Of a DNA stretch of 64,000 nt, positions 1-7,252 are shown in pieces. The stretch is taken from the NCBI GenBank assembly GCA_964202895.1, contig CAXNJM010000001.1, forward strand, positions 868,001 through 932,000, read 5' to 3'. The position numbers and the translations under genes were made by a program. The stretch is from JAJTDS01 sp964202895 (GTDB lineage: Bacteria > Pseudomonadota > Alphaproteobacteria > Rickettsiales > UBA1997). Position 1 is the first letter of the stretch. Every line of letters begins with the position of its first letter. Under the pieces are notes generated by a model. It was not told the origin of the DNA. It made no database searches and was given only the letters and a program-made list of their open reading frames with translations.

Positions 1-141
1 GGGTACCGTTTTTCAACGGCATGACGAGTGTTTTAGTTCCGTCATCCTGTGGCGAAGTTGCAGAAGAGAAGTTAGAGCTCTTAGAAATGATATAGTTATT
101 CAACCTTTTCTTCCAATTTTTAATTATTTTTACCACCAAAT
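1..141. other. Repeat-like gene-free flank
   Basis: The first 100 or so bases look clearly richer in G and C than the rest of the window and contain no open frame that continues into it. A short inverted repeat, CCGTT with AACGG around TTTC, lies near position 10. Its composition resembles the GC-richer palindromic repeats scattered in rickettsial intergenic regions, but no second copy is visible here. It could also be the end of a gene or element lying to the left. Nothing else is recognisable. Confidence 0.25.
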
Positions 142-843
142 CTAATTGATTCCTGAATTATTACTATTAACCATCTTTCTAGGAGGCGGTTCATTCTCCA
201 AAATTCCTTTTTCTTCAGCGAAAGTTACTCTTTTTAAGGAGTTAGGCTTGATTTTATTACTAGATACGGAATTTTGATTCTCTTTCATATTTTTGTTTTT
301 TACCTCAATAGGAAGCTTAAGGATAGTTGCTTCGCATATTTCATTTATTACTTTCTTGGTGAATTTCTTAATGAATTTTGCAAATTCTTCCTTTTTGCTT
401 GTTAGTAAATCTTCTTCTTGAAAGTTGAAACGATTATACACAACTTTGGTAATATCATCATCGGAACAGAGACCAGCATAAGCAATCATTGTGTTTAGAG
501 TTGGATAATTCTTGATTTTATTTAAGCTATCGTTAACAAGCTGTCTGCCATCTTCTTTTTCGAGTTTTTCACATAATGATATCATATATTTGCTTATTGC
601 ATAAGATGATTTTTGGGACTCATCTTCTTTAATAACACATTCGATGGAACCAACTACACATTTAATAAAACTCTCAATTGCACCATTATTATTATCTGCA
701 AACATATATTGATTTTTTGCCTTTAATTTATGATATTTGTCATAAAGATAGCTACTATATTCTTCTCTTGTGCTGGCATAAGGATAATAGCAAAATATTA
801 GCGATTTTGATGGCTTTAATAATTTTATTGATTCCGATTCCAT
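142..843 (-). CDS. Hypothetical protein, possible secreted effector
   Basis: A 233-residue protein that I do not recognise. It starts at an ATG 3 bp after the stop of the broken gene upstream (847-2482), so the two probably share a transcript. There is no signal peptide or membrane segment. The sequence is mostly charged and helical, with three cysteines in the middle (VVGSIEC region) and a basic C-terminal tail from about residue 180. The tail carries KRVTFAEE followed by a PPPRK stretch. RVTF fits the RVxF docking motif of eukaryotic protein phosphatase 1, but such a short match can occur by chance. Being linked to a decayed gene and lacking family features, it is best treated as lineage-specific. 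Confidence 0.55.
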   Translation of the reverse strand: MESESIKLLKPSKSLIFCYYPYASTREEYSSYLYDKYHKLKAKNQYMFADNNNGAIESFIKCVVGSIECVIKEDESQKSSYAISKYMISLCEKLEKEDGRQLVNDSLNKIKNYPTLNTMIAYAGLCSDDDITKVVYNRFNFQEEDLLTSKKEEFAKFIKKFTKKVINEICEATILKLPIEVKNKNMKENQNSVSSNKIKPNSLKRVTFAEEKGILENEPPPRKMVNSNNSGIN

Positions 844-846
844 AAT

Positions 847-2482
847 TTAATTATTCTTTGATTGTGAGATTTGGCGACATATTATTGAAATTAGTGTTCC
901 CAAAATAGGGTTGCCGATATGATTTTTTGCCACATCTTGTTTGATTAGAACAAGATGTGGAAAATCATCCATCTCCTTATTATCTTCTTTTTTATCAATG
1001 GGCTTCATGTTATATTCTTCATCTAAATAACCTGCTATTCTTTTTTTAAAGGAGTCTGAATCGAGGGGGCAAGTTTATCATTTATTCCCCTAGAAAAACC
1101 ACTCCAACCTTGATTTTCCAGTACAAATTCAAGAAAAGAATTTTTTATAATCCCATTATTTTTGTTGTCAAGGCTTTTTAAGCTAGGAAAAGCATTAAAT
1201 ATTATTGCCAAATGTCTTGCGGTAACTTTATATAAAATAGGTTCGACATTAGCCAATGCTTGATTTTCACTACGCTTAAAATCAAAAAGATTATACACTG
1301 ACTTGCATATATTTGTTTGATGAACTTCTCTAGAATTATCATTAAAAAGAAGATTTTTAAATAAAGCCTTGGATTGCAAGATTTTTTCTGGATTGTCCCT
1401 TAAATTCTCAAATTGAGATTCAATCTCTTTGTTAATCTCAAAATTTGTTATTTTTTTATCAGGACACATTATTCGTTTTAGCCCAGATTTTAACGATGAA
1501 CCGCTTTGATAATAATCCTCAATAAAATTTTTCACTAATTTTTCATATTTTTTATTCCCTTCTTCATCTTTAATATCAATAGTTCTATTTGCTTCATTCA
1601 TAATATCAATAATTCTATTTGCAGTATTTAGACAATTAATCGCACTCTTTACTACAGAGCCTTCGCCTCCATTGCCATGTTGAACTGTTTTTGCAATTGC
1701 CATATGATCATCTTTGTTAAGACATTTCAATAGCATGTTTCCAGCATTTTCTATGATATCGGCAATTATATGATTATTACTTGATTCTATGGAATTTTTT
1801 ATTTTAGATGCTAGTTCTGGCCCAGAACTTTGTCTTATTGATGCTGTGCTTTCTTTTCTTTCTTCTCGACTAGTGAATTTGGATAATTTTTTTTCAATAA
1901 ATGCCGATAATTCTTTATTTTTGACTTTCTGCGAAGGTATAATATTTTTTAGAGTTTCTGATATTCTTGCTGATACTTCTTGTGCATCTTCACATTCTAC
2001 TGCTGATATCAATAAATGAATCAAAGTTATATAAGCAGATACATGATTCCCTTGTTTGTGATTAGATAAATTTGTATCTGGTCTGTCGTTAGAAATTATA
2101 ACTTGAAATTCTTTTTTTTCATCTCCAGGGACTTCAACTTTTAATAATATTGATTGATCGCTTTTGGTTGCTTTTACTACAAAGGGAGAATAGTTACTAT
2201 CAGGGCTGAATAGAGCTCCGCCATTCGATGATGTCGTTTTTATGGGGCTGGAATATTGATTTTTATCACTTTGATTATTGTCAAATTTTATCTTCTTAAT
2301 TATAGTATCTTGATTTTGTAATTTTGATTCTTTAATAGGAGTACTACAGTTGTAATTTGTATTAGGGTCTTGATTTTCTTTATCTGAACTTTGCTGCCAG
2401 AATTTTTTATTCGTTTTATCAAATCTAGTTTGTTGTTTTTCTCAGATTTTGATTTTGTTTTATTGAGGTAGCTTATTTTCAT
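847..2482 (-). pseudogene. Broken gene for a ~545-residue hypothetical protein (two frameshifts)
   Basis: Three successive minus-strand frames join into one gene. It starts at the ATG at 2480-2482 (MKISYLNKTKSKSEK). It must gain one base in the A5 run at 2436-2440 to enter the frame that runs through KQQTRFDKTNKKFW to 1037. It must gain another in the C5 run at 1065-1069 to enter the frame ending in RQISQSKNN at 847. Each junction reads smoothly (SEK-KQQTRF and KLAP-LDSDSF). The conceptual product is soluble, polar and rich in Asn, Lys and Ser, with no recognised domain. The 53-codon frame 847-1008, with its own ATG, could still be translated alone. Both indels lie in homopolymers, so sequencing error is possible. 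The neighbouring gene at 142-843 is intact. Confidence 0.6.
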
Positions 2483-3251
2483 ATAATTGATTCTTTAATA
2501 TAATATTAGGTTAAAAGATTTTATGCTCTACAATTAAGCGAGTCTTATTGTGACATAGCTTTAATATTAGCTTAATTAAATAATCTATCTTTGATTATGT
2601 TTTGTAAATTAAGCTGACTTAAAATCAATGCGAGCTATTGATTTTACTGAAAAGAGAGCAATAAATTGTAGATTTGGGGAGTTGTGAACATATTTTATTA
2701 TAGTTAATTAATATAAGTAAAGTTTAAGTAATAATATAAAGCGATTAAACTTGATGTACCTAATTTAATCTAAAATGCAAAGTTTTCTTTATCTTTTTAA
2801 TGAAAATTAATAATTATCAAGACCTTAATATTGGGAAATATAAAGGATTTTTGAAATATCAACTTTTTTTAAAAATATTTTGCAATTAAGTTCAATATTT
2901 TGAATTAATTAGGTATATACCGGCTTGAACCCGCCATTAAATTATCAGCGAAGAAATTTAATAAATGCGGTCAAATTGTTTTATCACCTTAAAATTTACT
3001 ATGATTAATTAATTTATCAACATAATTTGTAAGATTTTTATCTTTTTAAAGACCTCTTTATAAACCCTACATAAACTCCGTAAATCCAAAATTTTCTAAG
3101 CGAAATTTTTGTAAATCTCTTTTTTGTTACCGAAAAGGAAAATTAAAAATCAATCGTAAAAAACTAACTTAAAATTATCGATGAAGTTCTTGCCATTAGC
3201 AATTGCTAAGATTATAACTTGAATTTTTTAAAATTGACGAAATTTATTAAA
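2483..3251. other. Gene-free AT-rich region
   Basis: About 770 bp between the divergent start of the broken gene and the methyltransferase gene. No open frame, tRNA, strong terminator or repeat with a partner elsewhere in the window is visible. It must hold the promoters of both flanking genes, but no promoter match is good enough to call. It lacks the clustered 9-mers seen in the origin region near 60.7 kb. Confidence 0.5.
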
Positions 3252-4403
3252 ATGCCATTAATCAACAAAATAAATCAGCAGATAGACAAAAATCAAGGCT
3301 TCATCAATATTGCAGAATTTATGCAACTCGCCTTATTTGATGAAGAGTTGGGCTATTATAAAACTAAAAATCCACTGGGCAAAAATGGCGATTTCATTAC
3401 TGCTAGCGAAATTAGTCAAACATTTTGCGAGCTAATTACCGCCTATTTTATTGAACTAACTAGTGCCGAAAATAATTCATCAAAAAATGCAAATTATCAA
3501 TTAGTAGAAATGGGGGCGGGAAGAGGAACATTTTTTATTGATATGCTAATAACCATTGATTCTCTTGCCTCCAAGAACCTAACTAAGGCAATAGAATTTG
3601 TTAAAAAAGTTGAATTTAATATTATTGAAGTCAATCAGGAGTTGATAAAACTACAACAAGAAAAAATTAAAGAATTTTTTTCTTCCGCAAAAATTATTAA
3701 TAAAAAGATTCAGCATTTTCAAGATTTTGCAGGTTTTATCGCCCAAGCAAAACAACAAAAATCATCTTTATTATTTTTTGCTAATGAATTATTTGACTGC
3801 TTGCCGATTCGCCAATTTAGCTATTTCAACAATGATTGGCAAGAAAGAGGAATAACCAAGCAAGACAATCAATTAAAATTTGCTTTTAAGGCGGTGGATA
3901 ATGAAACCAAAGCAATTATTGAGAGAAAAATCGATGCTCCCACAATCAAAAAAATGCAATTTCTAGGCAAGGAGGCAATATTTGAATATTGTCAAGAGGC
4001 AGAAATGTTAATGGCTCAAATATGTAAGTCATTGGCTGAAAATGATGGCTTTGCGATTATTATTGATTATGGCTATTTGCAGAATCCGTTAATTGATAAT
4101 TTGCAATCTTTGCGGAAGCATCAATTTTCTAGCCCCTTATCAAATATTGGCACCGCAGATATAACCTCGCTGGTTGATTTTTCAAGCCTTATCAACATTG
4201 CCAAAGAGCAAAATATTGCTTATTCTTTAGTTAGTCAAAGAGATTTCTTGATTTCATTAGGCATAGAAAAAAGAAGGGAAATTCTATTAAAAAACTGCCC
4301 TCTTTCGCAAAGGCTAGAAATTAATAGCTCCATCGATAGATTAATTGACAAAAATCAAATGGGAGAATTGTTTAAATGCTTGATATTGTGGAAGAATCAA
4401 TAA
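3252..4403 (+). CDS. SAM-dependent methyltransferase, MidA/NDUFAF7 family
   Basis: Class I SAM-dependent protein methyltransferase of the MidA (COG1565) family. Mitochondrial members (NDUFAF7) methylate an arginine of complex I subunit NDUFS2 during assembly, and the bacterial role is probably similar. Visible features are the family N-terminus (NIAEFMQLALFDEELGYY), the GDFITASEISQTFCE block, and the SAM-binding LVEMGAGRGTF glycine motif near residue 90. The length of 383 residues is usual. I chose the ATG at 3252 over a TTG at 3219, because family members begin close to the MPLINKI segment and the longer version only adds a lysine-rich lead. The gene converges on the transglutaminase gene, with a single base between the stops. 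Confidence 0.85.
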   Translation: MPLINKINQQIDKNQGFINIAEFMQLALFDEELGYYKTKNPLGKNGDFITASEISQTFCELITAYFIELTSAENNSSKNANYQLVEMGAGRGTFFIDMLITIDSLASKNLTKAIEFVKKVEFNIIEVNQELIKLQQEKIKEFFSSAKIINKKIQHFQDFAGFIAQAKQQKSSLLFFANELFDCLPIRQFSYFNNDWQERGITKQDNQLKFAFKAVDNETKAIIERKIDAPTIKKMQFLGKEAIFEYCQEAEMLMAQICKSLAENDGFAIIIDYGYLQNPLIDNLQSLRKHQFSSPLSNIGTADITSLVDFSSLINIAKEQNIAYSLVSQRDFLISLGIEKRREILLKNCPLSQRLEINSSIDRLIDKNQMGELFKCLILWKNQ

Positions 4404-4404
4404 A

Positions 4405-5760
4405 TTATAAAATTTTATGCACTTCAAATTCAAAATCAGAACTAACTTTAGCACTTGTTTCACTAGAAAACTTTACCTCAATATCGTTGAATCCATTATC
4501 GTTTAAATAAATATGCCCAGAGCTAACTTCTCCTGAATCTAGCCCCCAAGTTGGGTCAACAAATATCCAGCGATTATCTACATAAAGAGCATTCCAAGCA
4601 TGAGGCTCAAATTTATCTTTTTCTCCGATTGCTAAACCATTAACAATAATTGCAGGTATTCCCGCCACTTTTGCCATTGCATTAAGTAGAGTTGCATATT
4701 CGATACATACCCCCGCGCGATTAGTAATTATCTGCCTCAGCGGAATATTCTTTTTAAAATAAGAATGATCATATTTAATATAATCATTAACAAACATTGT
4801 TAATTGGGCATATAAGGGTAGATTTTTATATTTTTCTTCATTTTGTGCCCTTGCAATTAATTGACTAACTAATAATTGTTCTTCGCGAGAAAATTCTTTA
4901 TATTGCAGTGGATTTCTTTTAAAACTAATGCGGTTTTTTTTGCCCGTTGCAATTATGGCAACATTTTTAACAATAATTTTTTTATCATTTTCATTTAGAT
5001 TAAATTTAAAGAAAATAGATTTATCATTAAAGCCCTTATCAATGGAATCATGGCTTGCGAGCAATTCTTGCTTCTCAACTCTTTGCCAACCATCACGAAA
5101 CAAAATAGGAGTCTCAACATTCAGAATTCCTTTAAGGTTATTGACATTGACAATATTAAGCACCTTTGCTTGCCATTTTACATCATTACTAGTTAATTTT
5201 ATTCTTTCTAGAACTCCCGAACTAGGAACGGCACCTTGAAATAAAAGTGCGGAGCCTTTATCATCATAAACTTTTTTGCTATTGCTATTGATATTGAGCA
5301 GTTCGTAGTTTTTATCGAATCTCAATAAAACTTGATAATTTGCCCCAACCGCAAAATTTGGCACATAAATTATTTCATTTCTTAATTCTTCTTGTAAGGA
5401 AGCATATTTTTCTTCGTAATCATAGCTAATTTTTATTGATTCTTGATTCTTTTTTGGCTGATTGAGCTTGATTTTTAATAATCCATTATTTTGTGTGTAA
5501 TTCACCACCTTATCATCTATCAACACTTTAGAATATTTAACGGTGCCTTTTATGGTAGTTAAAAATTGATAATCGGTGATGTAGGAATTATTTGGTAAAT
5601 TGATAACTTGCAAGATAAATGCTACCCTGCCCTTTTTGCCTGCTTCGGTGAGGTTTACTTCTTCTTGCCAGAGGGTAATTTTGGTGTTGCTAGCGAAAAC
5701 ACTAGTTGTAATTATCAACAAAAAGAATAGACAATTAAGAAAACTGAAAAATTTTTTCAT
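4405..5760 (-). CDS. Exported transglutaminase-like protein
   Basis: A 451-residue protein with a clear Sec signal peptide (residues 1-24, ending SVFAS), so it should act in the periplasm or be secreted. An N-terminal beta-rich region of about 250 residues, like the DUF3857 domain that often precedes transglutaminase cores, leads into a transglutaminase-like domain. The catalytic triad is visible as C352 (AGVCIEYATL), H387 (EPHAWNAL) and D402 (WIFVDPTWG). Bacterial members are usually cysteine peptidases or amidases rather than true crosslinkers, and the substrate cannot be read from sequence. It may form a short unit with the TRL-like lipoprotein gene upstream (gap about 50 bp). Confidence 0.8.
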   Translation of the reverse strand: MKKFFSFLNCLFFLLIITTSVFASNTKITLWQEEVNLTEAGKKGRVAFILQVINLPNNSYITDYQFLTTIKGTVKYSKVLIDDKVVNYTQNNGLLKIKLNQPKKNQESIKISYDYEEKYASLQEELRNEIIYVPNFAVGANYQVLLRFDKNYELLNINSNSKKVYDDKGSALLFQGAVPSSGVLERIKLTSNDVKWQAKVLNIVNVNNLKGILNVETPILFRDGWQRVEKQELLASHDSIDKGFNDKSIFFKFNLNENDKKIIVKNVAIIATGKKNRISFKRNPLQYKEFSREEQLLVSQLIARAQNEEKYKNLPLYAQLTMFVNDYIKYDHSYFKKNIPLRQIITNRAGVCIEYATLLNAMAKVAGIPAIIVNGLAIGEKDKFEPHAWNALYVDNRWIFVDPTWGLDSGEVSSGHIYLNDNGFNDIEVKFSSETSAKVSSDFEFEVHKIL

Positions 5761-5811
5761 TGCTGATAATTACCCCTAGAATAGATTGATAATTGAGGAT
5801 ATTTTTTAAGA

Positions 5812-6105
5812 TTAATTTCCTACAACAATAGTGCAGATTTTGTAAAAGCCCAAGAAGGTACTGTGGCTATTCTCAACACTGTTAATTTGATTAATTTTGC
5901 CGTCTTTTCTTGCAGTTTCTATTGTTAAATCACCAAATGGACCAAAGATAAAGCCATAAGCACAAGCCTTACCGGTTTTAGTTGATTCTGTAAGCTTTTC
6001 AGTAGAAATATGATGCTGAGTTTGAGATTGTTTGATTGAATAACAGCTAGAAAGAACACCAGAAAGCCCAATTAAGCAGGCAATGGTTATGATTTTTTTT
6101 ATCAT
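5812..6105 (-). CDS. TRL-like family lipoprotein
   Basis: A 97-residue small lipoprotein. The signal peptide ends in a lipobox (LSSC, lipidated Cys21). The mature part matches the TRL-like family: a GKACAYGFIFGPFGDLTIETA block followed by KDGKINQINSVE, the family pattern of Gly-Lys-Ala-Cys, hydrophobic stretch, then Ile-Glu-x-Ala. TRL-like proteins are small envelope proteins of unknown function. It lies upstream of the transglutaminase gene on the same strand, so both products probably go to the envelope. Confidence 0.7.
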   Translation of the reverse strand: MIKKIITIACLIGLSGVLSSCYSIKQSQTQHHISTEKLTESTKTGKACAYGFIFGPFGDLTIETARKDGKINQINSVENSHSTFLGFYKICTIVVGN

Positions 6106-6235
6106 TTTAAAAAAATTTTGATTAATAAAATTGAATTTATCGTTGATTTACAACCAACATTTACAGCTTAAATTAACAATATAAAAAATCATCTATAAAT
6201 TTAGAAAAATTAAAATTTTTATCATTTTTCAATCA

Positions 6236-6349
6236 TCAAAATTTATTTTCTAAATATTTTTCTGCAAATTCATAATTTATCTCGCTATCTTCCCTTTCTT
6301 TGAAGTAGATTTCTAAAAATTCTACCTCAAATTTTTCAGGATAAAAAGC
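6236..6349 (-). pseudogene. Relic open frame, minus strand
   Basis: An open stretch of 37 codons with coding-like composition (FYPEKFEVEFLEIYFKERED and onward), ending at a TGA at 6236-6238. A stop codon lies directly upstream and there is no start codon. I do not recognise the family. It abuts a plus-strand fragment of the same kind at 6345-6557. Together they suggest leftover pieces of one or two lost genes in the 690-bp gap between the TRL-like gene and cspA. Confidence 0.35.
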
Positions 6350-6557
6350 TCATCGAAATCTATTAGCAAAAAACAAAAGCGATTATGTGGATAATGATAT
6401 TGAGTTTTTTTCTCTACCAGAAGATTTGTGCTATTTTCATCCTTTAATTACAATGTTAGATAATTTCGATAAAAATGGAGAATCTTTTAGATATAATAAG
6501 AATTGGTTATTAAATCATCAAATCCGCTCCAATCAAGCTGGCGCGAACCTATTTTGA
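6345..6557 (+). pseudogene. Relic open frame, plus strand
   Basis: Seventy open codons with protein-like composition (segments FFSLPEDLCYFHPLITMLDN and YNKNWLLNHQIRSNQAG), preceded directly by a TAA and lacking an ATG start. It ends at a TGA at 6555-6557, followed by a small TGATCTT/AAGATCA inverted repeat. No family is recognised. The balanced mix of Trp, Cys, Pro and His in an AT-rich spacer argues for a degraded gene rather than chance. Confidence 0.35.
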
Positions 6558-6742
6558 TCTTTTTTAAGATCATTAACGATAGATCTTAAATAAGGCTGGT
6601 AAATTAGAAAGTTATTATTAAGATACTACCGCTGCTTAATTGATAATGAAGCTTAATTATTTTTTGTGGATTGATGGTTTTTAAACTGATTTAATACCGC
6701 CTCTGATTACTTTTCTCTTCATTCATTAAACAACAACTTTCT

Positions 6743-6762
6743 TGCCTAAAACTATTTAGGCA
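6743..6762 (+). promoter_or_regulatory. Hairpin in the cspA leader
   Basis: A perfect 8-bp inverted repeat, TGCCTAAA and TTTAGGCA with an ACTA loop, ends 30 bp before the cspA start. Cold-shock genes typically have structured 5' leaders that control translation with temperature, so a regulatory role is plausible. No poly-T tract follows, which argues against a terminator. Confidence 0.35.
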
Positions 6763-6792
6763 TAAATTAACTAAACTAAAATTAAATAAAAA

Positions 6793-6996
6793 ATGGCTAC
6801 AGGTACAGTAAAATGGTTCAATACCACCAAAGGTTTTGGATTTATCCAACCAGATGATGGTAGTAATGATATTTTTCTTCACATCAGCAAACTTGAAGAA
6901 AAAGGCATTCGTAATTTGAGCGAAGGACAAAAAGTTTCTTACGAAGAAGAAGAAAACAGAGGCAAAGTTTCTGCAACTAACTTAGAACTTATCTAA
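6793..6996 (+). CDS. cspA: Cold shock protein, CspA family
   Basis: A 67-residue single cold-shock domain that binds single-stranded RNA and DNA and acts as an RNA chaperone. The RNP1 motif KGFGFIQ and RNP2 motif DIFLHIS are both present, as is the N-terminal GTVKWFN block. Length is typical. It stands alone, with a hairpin in its leader and its own strong terminator about 65 bp downstream, so it is probably a monocistronic message regulated at RNA level. Confidence 0.95.
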   Translation: MATGTVKWFNTTKGFGFIQPDDGSNDIFLHISKLEEKGIRNLSEGQKVSYEEEENRGKVSATNLELI

Positions 6997-7062
6997 GCTA
7001 TAAATATATTAAGTTTTTCTAGATTAGAAGAGCTTAGAGCTAATAAAAAATAGCCTTCACAA

Positions 7063-7096
7063 AATGAGTACCCAAGAAATTGGGTACTCATTTTTT
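7063..7096 (+). terminator. Intrinsic terminator of cspA
   Basis: A perfect 13-bp stem (AATGAGTACCCAA paired with TTGGGTACTCATT) with a GAAA tetraloop, followed by a T tract. This is a textbook rho-independent terminator placed 66 bp after the cspA stop. Confidence 0.9.
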
Positions 7097-7183
7097 ACCT
7101 TACGGTTTTAATAATTCATAAACCACAAAGTATAACCTTACGGTTTGTAAGAAGTAACTTTAGATTTTTCGCAAATGGAGAGA
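7097..7183. repeat. Intergenic repeat, copy 1
   Basis: First of three copies of an intergenic repeat (others at 12046-12165 and 13277-13408, same orientation). Shared landmarks are ACCTTACGGTTT, TAATTCATAAAC, AAAGTATAACCTTA, AAGTAACTTTAG and GCAAATGGAGAG. This copy lacks the downstream GGATGGCGGGCTTG part found in the other two. ACCTTACGGTTT occurs twice within it. It lies directly before the GmrSD-like gene and contains no open frame. Confidence 0.75.
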
Positions 7184-7252
7184 GCTTTTTAGATTGCTTT
7201 CTAAGAAATTTGCAATAAAATTTTGTTTTCCAAAAATCTATAGAAAAGCAAA

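Noticed and set aside
2436..2446. Programmed -1 frameshift at the A5 tract of the broken gene
   Set aside because: The heptamer is G AAA AAC, not a canonical X XXY YYZ slippery site, and a second frameshift downstream in a C tract makes decay more likely.
2915..2945. tRNA-like CGGCTTGAACCCGCC segment
   Set aside because: No acceptor, D-arm or anticodon arm can be drawn around it.
2483..3251. Alternative replication origin in the long AT-rich spacer
   Set aside because: AT-rich, but lacks clustered DnaA-like 9-mers and is far from hemE and parA.
6691..6930. Antisense open frame over cspA
   Set aside because: It is the mirror of the cold-shock gene and has no family features.
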